Source: Saccharina japonica (lineage: Eukaryota; Sar; Phaeophyceae; Laminariales; Laminariaceae). Taken from it: a stretch of DNA of 64,000 bases. The translations under genes were made by a program, and so were the position numbers. Numbering within the stretch: position 1 is the stretch's first letter; each line of letters opens with the position of its first letter. The notes beneath the pieces are model-generated. The model was not told the DNA's origin and did no database searches. It saw only the letters and a list, made by a program, of their open reading frames with translations. This document shows, piece after piece, positions 12,987-24,740 of this stretch. The stretch lies in assembly GCA_008828725.1 (NCBI GenBank), contig MEHQ01001895.1, forward strand, positions 210,707-274,706, read 5' to 3'.

Positions 12987-13058
12987 ATACTCAGCTAGCA
13001 AAGATGAGCTTCGACGAAATCCTCGAGCTCACAGCTCACAGCTGTTTTTTTTTTTTTT
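12987..13058 (+). repeat. Short 5S-rRNA-like interspersed element, truncated
   Basis: ACTCAGCTAGCAAAGATGAG, then CTTCGACGAAATCCTCGAGC, then CACAGCTG and a T run. This is one of about eight copies; the fullest are at 15490-15611 and 60666-60784. See the finding on its possible 5S origin. Confidence 0.6.
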
Positions 13059-14371
13059 AATATATATATGCCGTGCGGAGACTTTCGTTCATGGCGGACG
13101 ACAAATACTCGAATACCTGCGTAATGCGTACGGTGTCGGTATTACACCGAAAAACACCGACACCGTCTTCTATTGTTTTTTGTAGTTTATCCGACACCGT
13201 TTTACGGTATTTCCGGTGCGGTACGGTGTCCGTATCCATCACCGAACGTTGGTAGAAGCCACGGCTATTAATAGCAGTACACAAATATACAGCAGTATAC
13301 GAGAAACACGCAACGTAACGACAAAAACATAACACCCAACACCCCCAGATTACCGGTACTCCGAGACGAAGGCACGTCCAATCTTCGGCAGTACAAAACA
13401 ACAAGCAAAAAGAGAAGAAATTGAACAGCCAGTCAGCAACCAACAAGCAGCAGATAAATATGAATGTACACGTACATCATTGTATCATATCATAGGAAAA
13501 TGCTTGAATACAATGGATGCCTAAAGTTCGAACTAGTCAGGACAAAAAAGCAGTTGAGCAATAAATATTTGGACCAATCAGGAGCCAAGCGATACTAGCA
13601 GTTGAACCGAATCGACTAGTCAAGCCATCCAGTCAGACACCGGAACGATAAGATTCCAAGACAAATATGTTCCGGGTAACAGGTACCAGGTACGTATCAT
13701 ACGTATACGTTGAGTACCTGACACCAGGTATATTTTGAAGTACAGGTAACTATATTGCGAATGCAGGTAATTAATCATCATATTTCAACCGGTCGCCCCG
13801 GTAGAGTAGTTTTTTTTTTTTTTTTTGTTTTTCTTCACATTAAACTCGTTTCAGTTGCTAATCCCCATAGTCTGATCTAGCAAGATCACGGCCCGTGGTC
13901 ACAAAAGTGCTAGAGCCATCAGAGAATCCTAAAGAACACGTACACTTAGCAGGGAAAGGATACACAAGTCCGAAGAGGTACACCTAAAATCCCTACAACA
14001 TGTTATGCATGTCCAAAACTGAACTACACGCCCGCAATCTCCATTCGACTACAGCAGCATCGTCCCCCCCCCCCCCCTCCCACTCTTTACCAATGAATTT
14101 GCCGACTACAGCGTAACTACTGTCTGAAGTGCTGTCTGTACAAAAACAAACGGTAGGCGTGGGAACAAGATGGAGCACGCAGCTGCTGTCTGAAGTGCTG
14201 CCAGAATGACAGTCCGCGGGCACAAAGTGAAAAAGAACAGCCAACCAAAGCCATCATGTCCATTGACAATTCCCCGAATCTATCCTGAACGGTCTGTGTT
14301 AGGCACAGCATTATAAACATCGACACTGATTAGGAATCGTTCCACATTGAAGGGGTCTTCCACGATCAGGC
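13059..14371. other. No supported gene
   Basis: A GGTGTCGG/CCGACACC palindrome-rich stretch lies at 13100-13240, GTACCAGGTAC motifs near 13680-13740, a T run at 13810-13826 and a C run at 14066-14078. The open frames are short and unrecognised. Confidence 0.4.
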
Positions 14372-14713
14372 ACACAAGTAGTGGTCAGCTTCAAAGACTA
14401 CTATTATATTAATATCATTGGTACCCAAGATCGAATCCCACCGTGGTGAGAGATTTTGTCTTTATTTGAAAAAATAAAAAGGAGCCAATTGCTGAGAGTG
14501 CCTTCGTGGCGTGGGTAGGCGGAATCCGACGCAAGTCGACGAGGGAAGAAAGTGCTGAAATTTTCTCGCGATAAAAATGCAAGGCAAGAACCCTAGTGGG
14601 GGAGGAGGGAGAAGAGCCTACTTTGTGACCCCGGATCTGAGTTACGACTAGGAAGGAGAGAGAAAGGAAGGGCGAAGATAATAAACGGGATGGAAAAAAA
14701 AAAAAAAAAAAAA
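14372..14713 (+). mobile_element. SINE with type II tRNA-like head
   Basis: The head carries an A-box-like TAGTGGTCAGC and a B box GATCGAATC (fits GWTCRANNC). The shared body and the tail GAAGATAATAAACGGGATGG follow, ending in a 20-base A run. A truncated second body (GAGTTGACAAGGGAAGAAAG) follows directly at 14716-14800. Confidence 0.85.
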
Positions 14714-14715
14714 TC

Positions 14716-14800
14716 GATGCGAGTTGACAAGGGAAGAAAGGGGCTGCTGCAGTCTTCTCGCGACAAAAATGCGAGGCACGAACCGAACCGTACGTACGAG
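14716..14800 (+). mobile_element. SINE body fragment
   Basis: GAGTTGACAAGGGAAGAAA and CTTCTCGCGACAAAAATGCG match the middle of the SINE body. It lies directly after the A tail of the previous copy. Confidence 0.6.
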
Positions 14801-14848
14801 TGGGGCGTGGGGATACGTGAGAGATTACTTATATATTAATAATATAGC

Positions 14849-14943
14849 ACCCATAAGTACGCGCGATCGAAGTATTAGTATTCCTCTCATCTTGCAAGAT
14901 GATGATGCGTTCCGACGCAATCCTCGATCTCACAGCTGTTTGT
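14849..14943 (+). repeat. Short 5S-rRNA-like element, diverged
   Basis: ACCCATAAGTACGCGCGATC, then GAAGTATTAG, then CGACGCAATCCTCGATCTCA and CAGCTGTTT. The central part differs from other copies. DNA from 14944 to 15489 is A/T-rich and holds no recognised gene. Confidence 0.55.
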
Positions 14944-15489
14944 TGTTTTATTTTATTTTTAATTTTTATAAATAAATATATTATATATACGAGTTAAAAA
15001 AAAAAAGAAAAAACAACAGCTTATATATAGGATCAAGATAGGATATGTACGTAGACAAAAGAAAGGACAAGGGCGAAGATAAAACATTGGATTGAGAAGA
15101 AAAAAAAAAAGAAAGAAAAAAAAGTTTGAAGGCCGGTTGATGGTGGGGGCAAGAAAAGTTGGTTGGTCGTGGCGGACAAGCGGAGCTTTTTTTGTTCCCA
15201 AAACGATGATGATGCAACAGAACTCCAGCCCTCCAACACAAGGGAATCGTATACTGGTACGAAACTACTGCTGTTGTAGGATGGTATCGGCCCAGGCGAG
15301 CAGGCCCAGGCTAGATTTTTTATTGCAGAAAAAGGTGGTGCTCCACATAAACTTTAACTTTTCGTATAACCGCCCCGGGATTTATTTTTCCCCCGGAAAT
15401 CTCAGGTTTTGGCGTTTGTTTTGTTGTGTGTTTGGGCCGGTAGGCAACCTACGTATCGTGTAGTACACGTATTATATGTTTAAAAAATT

Positions 15490-15611
15490 AAAAAAAAAAA
15501 AAACAGCTGTGAGCTCGAGGATTTCGTCGAAGCTCATCTTTGCTAGCTGAGTGTAATACTTCGATCGCGCGTACTTACGGGTTTTATATGTCCTTATGTA
15601 GGATGTACATG
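15490..15611 (-). repeat. Short 5S-rRNA-like element, long copy
   Basis: On the plus strand it reads A run, CAGCTGTGAGCTCGAGGATT, TCGTCGAAGCTCATCTTTGC, TAGCTGAGTGTAATACTTCG, ATCGCGCGTACTTACGGG, then TTTTATATGTCCTTATGTAG. Read on the minus strand, an upstream TATA-like ACATATAAAACCC precedes the unit, which ends in a T run. Confidence 0.65.
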
Positions 15612-16052
15612 TTATGTTATGTTATGTGAATGAAGACCCTTACAGGAGGGACACAGGGAGCGCTTCTCCCTAAGGTAAAGTTCTTCTTGTTGCTTCATCT
15701 CATGGTAGACTTCGATAGAGTACATACATACGAGTACCAGAACGGAGTACGTGTACAAAGAAAGGTAGGGCTCAGCCAAGTATGTATTATACTGTACCAG
15801 GCTGATCCCACTATTATCCATGTATCTTCATACGTACACGAGGGTGGTCCAATGTTTTTTTCGACACCTCACGTCGAATTGTTCAACTTTTACGTTTTGA
15901 CAGGGGGGGGGGGTACCTGAGACCATCCCCTCCCTCTACGCCTATACAATACCTATATAAAACTGAACACAGGGGACGGTAGAGGGCCGTCCCCCCCCTG
16001 CTTAATACAAGGCCTTCCATACTACTACAATACCAGGGGCGGCCGCAGGCCT
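15612..16052. other. No supported gene
   Basis: Mixed sequence with a G run at 15904-15913 and short open frames. Nothing is recognised. Confidence 0.4.
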
Positions 16053-16406
16053 ATGAGCTGCAGCTGCGTGGAGGCAGCGACTGCAGCAGGAGAGTCGAGG
16101 GAGAGTAGTGAGCGGTACAAAGGAGCTATGAGCTCGATCGAAGGTGGACCAGAAGGTCCCGAAGAGCCGTGGGATCCACAGGCTTGGATGGATAAGCACT
16201 GCCTGAAGAAGGTCGCGACGGACGGGGACATCACGTGGGTTTGTCACTGTGGAAACGACTTTGGCGACGGCAACCTTGTCGATGCTGGACGTCGCGCACG
16301 AAGAAAAGGCGCTTTGATTTATTGGAGTGACTCGTGTAATAAAAACAATTTGTGGGACTGTGGCAAACGCTCGCGGGGAATGATGTGTACAACCTGGTGG
16401 CAGTAA
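16053..16406 (+). CDS. Hypothetical protein, 117 codons
   Basis: An open frame from ATG to TAA with good G/C at third positions, in a gap between repeats. The N-terminus is rich in Glu, Ser and Gly (about residues 9-42). The C-terminal half has paired cysteines (WVCHCGNDFG near residue 62, then DSC and WDCG) and a basic patch GRRARRKG, ending CTTWWQ. I do not recognise a family. It may be a terminal exon, a small orphan gene or a fragment in a repeat; no convincing splice partner was found. Confidence 0.35.
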   Translation: MSCSCVEAATAAGESRESSERYKGAMSSIEGGPEGPEEPWDPQAWMDKHCLKKVATDGDITWVCHCGNDFGDGNLVDAGRRARRKGALIYWSDSCNKNNLWDCGKRSRGMMCTTWWQ

Positions 16407-16723
16407 CGAGGCTCAATGATAAGTGGCATGGAATGTCGAGTTCGTTTTTTTCTTGCTTCGGCACTCTATATTCGGTCGACAAGCTTGGTTGGATAAAACA
16501 TGTAGGTTTCTTCCTTACTTAGCAGATAGATCTGGATAGATCGATAGACCCCAGGTATCTTCCACACCTGTGGATACACCGGATACACCACCAGTATACA
16601 CGAGGTATACTCGTACACGGAAAAAAAAAAAAAAAAGTGGTAATTTTTTTTTTTCGGCCTCTCGGGGGGAGGGGGGGGTTAGGTGTATGATATCCAAATC
16701 CTCGGCCGCCCCTGACGTACATG

Positions 16724-17090
16724 TTTTTTTTTTTTTTTTGTCCATCCCATTTATTCTCTTCGCCGTTCTTTTCTCTCTCCCTCTTTATTAATAGTCGTAA
16801 CTCAGATCTGGGATCACTATTTAATAAGTAGGCTATTGTCCCCCCTCCCCACTACGGTACGTGCCTTGCATTTTTATCGCGAGAAGATTTCAGCACTTTC
16901 TTCCCTCGTCGACTTGCGTCGGGTTCCGCTTACCCACACCACGAAGTCGCTCTCAGCAATTAATTGGTTCCTTTATATTTTTTCAAATAAAGTCGAAATC
17001 TCACCACGGTGGGATTTGAACTCGGGTACCAATGCTATATAGTAGACTTGCAAGTTGACCACTACTGCTGTAGTCTACTGGGGCGACCGG
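16724..17090 (-). mobile_element. SINE with type II tRNA-like head
   Basis: Read on the minus strand: GTCGCCCC, an A-box-like AGTAGTGGTCAAC, B box AGTTCAAATCC, the shared body (GTCGACGAGGGAAGAAAGTG) and the tail AATAAATGGGATGGAC with a long A run (T16 on the plus strand). Confidence 0.85.
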
Positions 17091-17108
17091 CTCAGGGTTA
17101 GGGTTAGG
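17091..17108 (+). repeat. Short interstitial telomere-like repeat
   Basis: AGGGTTAGGGTTAGGG lies directly against the head end of the minus-strand SINE. Confidence 0.6.
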
Positions 17109-17216
17109 GCACGACCTACGGAAACGTTTCCGTTACTACTATAATACCTGTAGCACGCCACGTGTCACGTGATCTCATACTGATACTCGTACTCGTCGTG
17201 TAATACTTATTTGTCT

Positions 17217-18300
17217 ACGCATTGTTGATTTGATTCAGTATATTTGTGGGAGCCATGCCTCGTCCAACCTGCATATATCCGGAGATCACCGTAAGGATCT
17301 CCCAAGCAGGTATCACCAATTCCCACGTCATGAGATCTCCGTCTCTCATCGTACAAACTGTGACGTCAGATCTCCTATGATCTCATCAGTAAGATCTCGG
17401 TACAATCCTTCGTCTACGGACGAACTATGATTGGTAATATTGACCCGAGACATCTGGTGTATGATGGGATGCGTCGCCCGCATCCCTCACAACTCTCACG
17501 GACCAGACTTGGAGAAGGCGTTGGAAACAATCGAGGATCTCAACGTCGAGCAGCTGCAAGTTTTGCTGTTCAAGGCTGAGGCAGCAGCACGCATACGCGG
17601 GCTGAACAAGAACGAGAAGTCCCCGCCAACGCTGTCGGCGGAGACCATCCAGTTCTTGCGAGGGAGGTCGACGGTAAGTGAAGCGTTGCCTGTTGAGTCA
17701 GCAGGATCCGCATTGTCAAGGTTGACGATCTCGGAAAACCCACGTTCGTATGCCGCGCATGTAGATGATGTAGGGACACCAGCAGAGCAAGGTGAAACAA
17801 AAGAATCGTTTGCGTCCACCTCCAACCCTGCCCCTGCGTCACTGCCGTCAGTGACCCCTCCCTCGTTGTCGCTGCCGTCAGCAACCCAACCCTCGTTGTC
17901 GCTGCCGTCAGCAACCCAACCCTCGTTAGAGTCTATGTCGTACCGTGACGCTGTCGCCGCTCCGTCGTACCGAGATGTAGCTGCTGTGACCGTGACAGCA
18001 GCAGACTACTTTTTATTATTTTTTCCTTTTCGCTTTTTTCCTTTTTTCTCTTTTTTTCTCTTGCATGCACCTGGATTGCTAGCAGGGTAGGTCTTGCCTG
18101 TCGTATATGGCATTGCATTGTCTGCTCTGCTTACTGCACTGAGCGTAGTATCTCTGTGTCGTAGTTTTGTGACCACAGAACTGGTACCTTTTTAGGATGA
18201 AGAATCGGCACGGACACTGGGTGTGCTGGATGTCGACGGGTAGAAAGGAAGGTTTAATGTGAAGAACACACACACATACGTATCTACTCATAATAATACG
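17217..18300 (+). mobile_element. LINE-like element, long form
   Basis: The left part (ATTGTTGATTTGATTCAGTA) and right part (a pyrimidine run, then GCATGCACCTGGATTGCTAG, ATGAAGAATCGGCACGGACA and TGTGCTGGATGTCGACGGG) match a shorter copy at 30208-30487. That copy lacks the 762 bp between 17246 and 18007, which hold the open frame. A third copy of the right part, inverted, is at 62587-63057. Classification as LINE is inferred from the ORF1-like frame; no reverse transcriptase is present. Confidence 0.5.
17431..18090 (+). CDS. ORF1/gag-like open frame, partial
   Basis: About 190 credible codons before the frame enters a pyrimidine run at 18008. The likely start is one of three ATGs between 17431 and 17467. 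Residues about 25-60 are helical (ETIEDLNVEQLQVLLFKAEA). A Ser/Pro-rich linker follows, with two copies of an LSLPSATQPS repeat, then SYRDAVAAPSYRDVAAV. The SYRDAV motif and low-complexity linker resemble N-terminal parts of non-LTR retrotransposon ORF1 proteins. That is a resemblance by eye only; no zinc knuckle or RRM is visible. The C-terminal FFPFRFFPFFSFFLL tail is a translation of low-complexity DNA. Confidence 0.35.
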   Translation: MVILTRDIWCMMGCVARIPHNSHGPDLEKALETIEDLNVEQLQVLLFKAEAAARIRGLNKNEKSPPTLSAETIQFLRGRSTVSEALPVESAGSALSRLTISENPRSYAAHVDDVGTPAEQGETKESFASTSNPAPASLPSVTPPSLSLPSATQPSLSLPSATQPSLESMSYRDAVAAPSYRDVAAVTVTAADYFLLFFPFRFFPFFSFFLLHAPGLLAG

Positions 18301-18479
18301 TAATACGTATTGCACCTCCTGATATTCACAGCTAGATACGTGATACCATCCCATTTATAATAAAAATGATAAAATGGGCGTGGGTGTTGCCGTTCATCAG
18401 TCATCAACAGGTGAGGAAGGCTACGGGAGAAATAAAAATGGTTGCCTGCTCGAGGACTCCAGGATAGTATGTACGTATG

Positions 18480-18815
18480 GTTTTATTTTATTTTATTTTT
18501 TGTCCATCCCATTTATTATCTTCGCCCTTCTTTTCTCTCTCCCTAACTCAGATCCGAGGTCACTGAGTAAGCTCTTCTCCCCCCTCCCCACTACGGTACG
18601 TGCCTTGTATTTTTATCGCGAGAAGATTTCAGCACTTTCTTCCCTCGTCGACTTGCGTCGGATTCCGCCTACCCACGCCACGAAGGCGCTCTCAGCAATT
18701 GGTTCCTTTTTATTTTTTCAAATAAAGAAAAAATCTCTCACCACGGTGTGATTCGATCCTGGGTACCAATGGTAGTAGTCTTTGAAGCTGACCACTACAC
18801 TACCGGGGCGACCGG
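18480..18815 (-). mobile_element. SINE with type II tRNA-like head, best copy
   Basis: Minus strand: GTCGCCCCGGTAGTGTAGTG contains an exact A box TAGTGTAGTGG (fits TRGYNNANNGG). B box GATCGAATC (fits GWTCRANNC), the shared body and a (TAAAA)n tail follow. This copy defines the type II head. Confidence 0.9.
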
Positions 18816-18945
18816 CTTTATGTATATATAATTAATGCACATATATATATACTCGCAGCACTTCTCATTCTGTCTTCTGAAAATATTTGAGAATCCTCGG
18901 CGGTGGGTTTAATTACGTTATACATATGTTGTCCATCCCATATAT

Positions 18946-19027
18946 TAGTACGCGCGATCGAAGTATTATTACACTCAGCTAGCAAAGATGAGCTTCGACG
19001 AAATCCTCGAGCTCACAGCTGTTGTTT
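18946..19027 (+). repeat. Short 5S-rRNA-like element
   Basis: AGTACGCGCGATCGAAGTAT, CAGCTAGCAAAGATGAGCTT, CGACGAAATCCTCGAGCTCA, CAGCTGTTG. It is preceded by a scrap of SINE tail (TTGTCCATCCCAT) and followed by a truncated SINE. Confidence 0.65.
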
Positions 19028-19049
19028 AAAAAAATATATATATACATAT

Positions 19050-19213
19050 ATCATCTTCGCCCTCCTATTCTCTCTCCCTCTTTAGTCGTAACTCAGATCC
19101 GGGGTCACTAAGTAGGCTCCTCTCCCCCCTCCCTACTACGGCACGTGCCTGGCATTTTTATCGCGAGAAGATTCAAGCACTTTCTTCCCTCGTCAACTCT
19201 CGTCGAATTGTTG
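19050..19213 (-). mobile_element. SINE body, truncated
   Basis: Minus-strand body and tail only (TCTTCTCGCGATAAAAATGC; GTGACCCCGGATCTGAG). Both the head and the A tail are missing. Confidence 0.75.
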
Positions 19214-19318
19214 TGCTTTTATATAATACGTACTGCTGTATGTATCATACATGTATAATATATATAAAATTATATATATATATATATATCTATCGTCGTA
19301 AGCCATAGCTTTCATTTG

Positions 19319-19684
19319 CATCATTTTTCTTTCCCATCCCATTTACGCGTACTATCTTCGCACTTCTTGTCTCTCTCCCTCCCTATTAATAGTCGTAACT
19401 CAGATTCGGGGTCACAAAGTAGGCTGCTCTCCCTCCTCCCCCACTACGGTCCTTGCCTAGATTTTTATCGCACAGGGGGTTCATTGCAGCCTCCCCAACG
19501 CTCGCCGATTTTCATCGAATTTTGCTAACTCACGCTCTCGCGCTTTCCGCTGCGCGTAGTCGAGATATTGTTTTTGCGAGAAAAGGTCCCTGCGAGCACG
19601 AGTATGCACTCGGGGGGGCTCGAACCCACGATATTGACTCTCACCAGGGACAAGATTCACCTGTCATTCCACCGGGGACGCCGG
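19319..19684 (-). mobile_element. SINE with type III tRNA-like head
   Basis: Minus strand: GGCGTCCCCGGTGGAATGAC, then a B box GGGTTCGAGCCCC, a different 5' region (GCGCGAGAGCGTGAGTTAGC), and then the same body (GTGACCCCGAATCTGAG) and AAATGGGATGGGAAA tail as the other SINEs. The head differs from types I and II. Confidence 0.75.
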
Positions 19685-19739
19685 TCATATATATATATAT
19701 GATATAGTATACCAGGTATGTATATCATATCGTATGTAC

Positions 19740-21470
19740 CCGTGACTGAAAATAGAAAAATGCCCCGCCTGATGCAAACTATATCACCAGCGTGCTGCTG
19801 CTCTAGACTATTAGCTGTAGTATTAGGGAAGACCATAGTAAATAGGACCAAATATTGTTGGTAAAAATAGGTAAATATATAGGTGTTTGTGTGCATCGTA
19901 GGTCCTATTTACTAGTGTTTACTACGGTCCCCCGTAAATAGTGTCGTAATCAAGGTGTTAGCTTGGATGATTCACATGGTGCGTCGAGGGAGCAGGGGAT
20001 CTCAAACTTGCATCATATGCATATGAACATCGTGTGGCGTACCCGTAGGTGAAAATCGATAATATGGCCCACCTGGTGTAAACTCTATATAAACATATTT
20101 TTCCATCCCATTTATTATCTTCGCCCTTCATTTATCTCTCATTCCTACGGTAGTCGTAACTCAGATCCGGGGTCACACAAGTGGGGCTCTTCTCCCTCCT
20201 CCCTCACTACGTTTCTTGCCTTGCAATTTTGTCGCGAGAAGATTTCAGCATTTTCTTCCCTCGTCAACTCTCGTCGAACTGTGCTTACCCACGCTATAAT
20301 ATGCGCTCTCGACAGTTGGTGTCGTACCACCAGCGTACTGCTGCCCTGGACTACTAATAGCTAGTAATAATAGCTGCAGTGTGTTATCACGGTGTCAACT
20401 TGGATGATCCACATGGGTTAAAGGGGCAGGGGATATTTTATTTGCATAATAAAAACACCACATGGCGTACTACAGCACTACAGCAGTACTAATAGCTGAA
20501 AATAGAAAATATGCCCCGCCTGGTGCAAGCTACGAGTAGTGTTGTTATCAAGGTGTTAGCTTGGATGATCCACATGGGCTAAGGGAGCAGCGGATCTCAT
20601 ATTTGCATCTTATAAATATCACATGGCGCTCGCAGGCCGGGGGTACATCAGTCACACGGGACCATAGACCATAGTTCCCTTCCCCCGTATCATGTCTGCG
20701 TTTATAATCGGGGTGGAGGACTCGATTTGTTTGCCTGACCGGTGTGAACCCGGCACGGAACACCCCGGCATTATAGGGGCACCAAGATAGAATCAGGGGG
20801 CGTGTACCCCCGATTGGTGATGTTGAATTTTCCATTTTTATTTTTACCTTCACATAGCGTGTAGAGGGGAGCGGAGGGCTCCAGACTATCTGTTTTTGAC
20901 TGACTTTGATCGCTTTGCGGACCCTTCGGGTTCCACTTTTATTTCAGTATACCTTTTTTGGGTAAGTTAGCCTGTGACCACGGGAATCGACCGTGTCAAG
21001 TGTTGGATTAGTACGGACAGATGGAGGTACTGGATAGCGAGACCGGCACGGTTTTTAATGTGAAGACAACAACAACAACCCATAGCTGAAAATAGGGAAA
21101 AAATGCCCCGCCTGGTGCAAACTATACCACCAGCGCACTGCTGCCCCAGACTACTATTAATATTAATAGTGTTGTTATCAAGGGGTTAGCTTGGATGATC
21201 CACATGTGTTAAGGGAACAGGGGACCTCCTATTTCCATACCTGGTATATCAAATGAATTTCACGTAAGCGTGTACCTGTACGTAGCTAAAAATAGGAAAT
21301 ATGCCCCGCCTGCTGCAAACTATACCACCAGCAAGGCGCGTTGTTGGTGATAAACACGTTGTTGTTGGTGATAAATAAAATGCGTTACGTACTGCTGCTC
21401 TATCATAGATTGTTTAATTGCTGTAGCAGTGCTGTTATTAAGGTGTTCGCGTGGATAATCGACAAAGAGA
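19740..21470 (+). repeat. Repeat cluster, five diverged units
   Basis: Units of about 200-250 bp contain ATGCCCCGCCTGGTGCAAAC, CCACCAGCGTACTGCTGCC and, further on, GTGTTAGCTTGGATGATCCA and GGGAGCAGGGGATCTCA. Starts are near 19755, 20330 (partial), 20505, 21095 and 21300. A palindromic MITE-like insert (AGTAAATAGGACC near 19828 and GGTCCTATTTACT near 19902) lies in the first unit. No protein-coding gene is supported. Confidence 0.6.
20095..20327 (-). mobile_element. SINE body, head lost
   Basis: Minus strand: TGTCGAGAGCGCATATTATA, GACGAGGGAAGAAAATGCTG, GTGACCCCGGATCTGAG, AATAAATGGGATGG. It lies inside the repeat cluster. Confidence 0.75.
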
Positions 21471-22010
21471 AGGGAGTAGAGCACCTCTCGCTCGGTCAAG
21501 CTCAGACCTGTCTGTTCGTAGGGTAAGGTGTTCTTTATTTACCTGAAGGGGCAACCTGCTTGCTGTCGTCTGGTGTTCCGAGTGCACGCGGAGGGGCGGG
21601 GAGGTTGATCGTCACAGCGAAACCTCTTTCCTTTTTCCCGTGTTTTGCGTGTTCTTCCTTTTTCTTCATTTTTTCTTTCTCTTTTTTGTTTCTCTTCCCT
21701 TCTCCTTTTTCCTTTGGATTGATCTCAATTTCTCCTGGTTGGGGTGTACGATGTGCCACAGCAGTAATAACAGTTACGATGTATTTCGTACTGCGTTGTG
21801 CTTTGTATGTTGTGTATTACTACCGTCTAACGCGGAAGAAAGCACAGCCCCCTTACAGATACCACCCCCCCCTATACATGAGCACACCCGGTGATATATT
21901 TGTTCGACTGTATTTTTTTCATCGTCGCTTTATCACCGAGGGTGCGTCGAATACCACACCCCTCACGGAGGTGCGTCTGAAAACAGCACCAAACGCCAAA
22001 AGTATCACAC
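21471..22010. other. No supported gene; pyrimidine-rich stretch
   Basis: A TTTTTCTTCC-type run at 21630-21715 creates hydrophobic open frames (for example 21560-22054), which I regard as compositional artefacts. Confidence 0.4.
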
Positions 22011-22400
22011 CGCCTGGCGGATACCATTCACCCACAACACTGTTAAGGCATTAGTCCGTTGAGCTACGTACTGGTAAAAGGTTAACCAATTGCGTGCCCG
22101 ATTTAAGCCTTATAACACCCCCTCCCCCCCTGGAACGGACCGGGTATATGGGTCGACGCGTGTGACCAACACGCGGTTCGTACTTATATGAGGATCCCGA
22201 AGTGTTTTCAGGTTATTGGCATGAGGAAATTCGCTTTTCTTTAAAAAGCGTTAGGGTGGTTGTGAGATTCGAGCTCACGACCACTACAACCCATGTCCTG
22301 CCACTTGTTCAGGCATTAGTCCGTTGGGCTGGGCTACTGGTGAAAAGTTAACCAATGACCTACCCAATCTAAGCCTTATAACAACTGCTGCGCCCTACGA
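22011..22400 (-). mobile_element. tRNA-like SINE relatives, two copies
   Basis: Two blocks (about 22030-22125 and 22255-22392) share GGCATTAGTCCGTTG, GGTTAACCAAT and TAAGCCTTATAAC. On the minus strand the second carries AGCCCAGCCCAACGG (A-box-like) and GAGCTCGAATCTC (near B box), in the layout of a tRNA-derived SINE head. The 3' end is not resolved. Confidence 0.45.
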
Positions 22401-22987
22401 CCCAACCACCGGCGGCGGTGTACAATAGTAGGTTTATGGCCAATCACAGAACTTGTTGCGTGGTCATTGTAGCATTTTCTCGAAAACAAACCAGTGCGCA
22501 ATGCTATGCGGGGTATCTCATACACGGTGTATTGTTCGGGGCGCCGGCTAGAAAGAGAGGTTCCATATGATCATGGCAGTACAGCAGTTAGTTTTTCAGC
22601 GGGGCAAGGGCCGCGGAGGTACAGCAGTCTTCGGGAGTTTTGACACCATTGAACTCCTGTGGTGATGCATATATACACCTGTATTCAGAGCGTTCGGTAA
22701 TAAGGACTCCGGCGCCTATTTCGTGAAGCGCAACGTGACCAGGAAAGCGTGTTGTGCTCAGGCGCCGCAGGCGTGTGGCTTTTCCCCACAGGGCCTACCA
22801 GAGGGCCGCCGGAGGCAAACAAACAGTAGCCTTTACCGCACCACTGAATTATTATCTAGGATAAAGTATGGAAATCGGGGAATATTTTATTATATACCTT
22901 TTAGTGTAGTCGACCCATTTAAAAAAAAAAAAAAAAACGCCTGATTTTTTCGAGACAAAGCTCACAAGGGTCGGGGCGGGGACGGGG
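22401..22987. other. No supported gene
   Basis: Unique-looking sequence with a 17-base A run at 22921-22937. Nothing is recognised. Confidence 0.4.
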
Positions 22988-23036
22988 TTGGGGCTAGGGT
23001 TAGGGTTGGGGTTAGGGTTAGGGTTAGGGTTAGGGT
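22988..23036 (+). repeat. Interstitial telomere-like repeat
   Basis: Seven GGGTTA-type units with two G-for-A variants near the left end. This suggests TTAGGG is the host telomere unit and that this tract is a repair scar or seed. Confidence 0.85.
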
Positions 23037-24740
23037 CTAAAGTAGTGTTTTCGGCGTTTTTCTCAATATTCGGTCTCATAACACTGGAACCACACGCGGG
23101 CCACAACCAAGTCCCCGATTTCTATACTGTATCCTATATAATAATTCAGAATTGCGGTAAAGGCGACTCCAAACAAATGCGACAATTGGGTCAATATTTC
23201 GCCCGAAAGCCAGTTTTGACAAAGTGTGTATAGAGACGTATAGACACCTAAAACAGTTTTTGTTTTTCACCACAGGGATAACAAAAAAAGGTGCATCAAT
23301 CCTCTTTCCCGCGGGAAGGACACGCCCAACGGGTTTGTTTGTCGCCAGCGGCGAAAAAGGTTGGGCGGCGCGACACCCGACGCCTGTTGCGCAAAATAGC
23401 GACGTGTTCCAACACGGAAGTTGCTCCAGCGCAACAGCTACTTTAAGGCCCACCGGTATAGCCGTTCTGCGGCATTGCAGCAAGGCGGGGATATTTGCTG
23501 CCGTTTCAGATTTCAGGCGTGGGCTTTACCATCACCCGCAGTATTGCGTGGGAATGAGAAATGCAAGCTGGTTTCAGACAAAAGCCTCTCACGTGATAGC
23601 ACACCCCTTGTTGCCGGTATCACCCCCTTTGTTGTCGACCACCTTGCTATCGCACCCTCGTTGTTATCGCACCGTCTGCAGTCTGTCCAAGGCCTGGTAA
23701 CGTCCTTTACGTGGCAAGTAGCACCACCGTTAGCACACACCTTCAATACCACACCCCCTCATTACCACACCCCCTAGCTGCGGGGCTACCGTGCATGGTG
23801 ATTATCACCGGGGATACGTTAGATACCACACCGGCAATTTAGTTATCATGGGTGGCGGGGCGGGTTCTTAACCGGGGAACTGCTGCTGTTAATACGTACT
23901 GTACCCAGCATCGTCGGAATCCCAACAGCACACCCGGTGATAATAATGTTAAACGTCAAAGTGTTACGTATCAGCGGGGTGTGCTTTCTTCCGTGTTACA
24001 CGGTAGAATAATACGTACTCACGCACTCGCTACGTATCCGAGTACATATATATGTGACAGCGTCTGCACACCACGGGTATCGTGTCACACAAACCCCACG
24101 GCATTATTGTTGTTTTTTTGTGAGTCCCCCCCCTGGATATATTCTTCCAACTCCAGAGTGTTTCGAAGCCTGTATGTATGATATCCTGTAGCCAGGGACA
24201 ATATTTTGGCGGAGTTAAGGTAAGAACAACAACAACAACAACAACAACTATAATACTCGTACAGACAGGTAAATATGTGGGCTGCACTGGCTATTACGGG
24301 TGATAATTCCACCAATAGCAGCAGCAGCAGCAACGTTCTTTCACGCCGCCTGCCAAACATACATTTAAAAAAAAAAAAAACAAGAAAACCCAGACGACAT
24401 TGAGCTTTTTGGCAGGCTGCGTCCGGCGCACGAAGGAACCACAGCAGACACGATGACAACTAATGAGCACGTTTCGTGCCCTTCATCCAGCTTGTTGCAC
24501 GCCTGGTTTCTTTCTGATTCTGAATCATCCGCAGTTTTATTTATTAGTCCGGCAGTTTTTTTTATAATAAATAATAAATAATAGTCCGGCATAGGTCGTA
24601 TACGATACGCCATCCATTTCCATCGGTACGTATCATCAACTTGATCAGTGATGTGATATATATGTGATACCAGGTAACACACAGGTATTGAAGTAATATA
24701 CAGGAAACAGAGGTAACTATTAGAAATATACCCGCGGGTA
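23037..24740. other. No supported gene
   Basis: Overlapping open frames on both strands at 23076-23777 have no motif. TATCACACCC/ACCACACCCCC motifs recur at 23600-23850. There is a (CAA) run at 24224-24248 and an A run at 24367-24380. Confidence 0.35.
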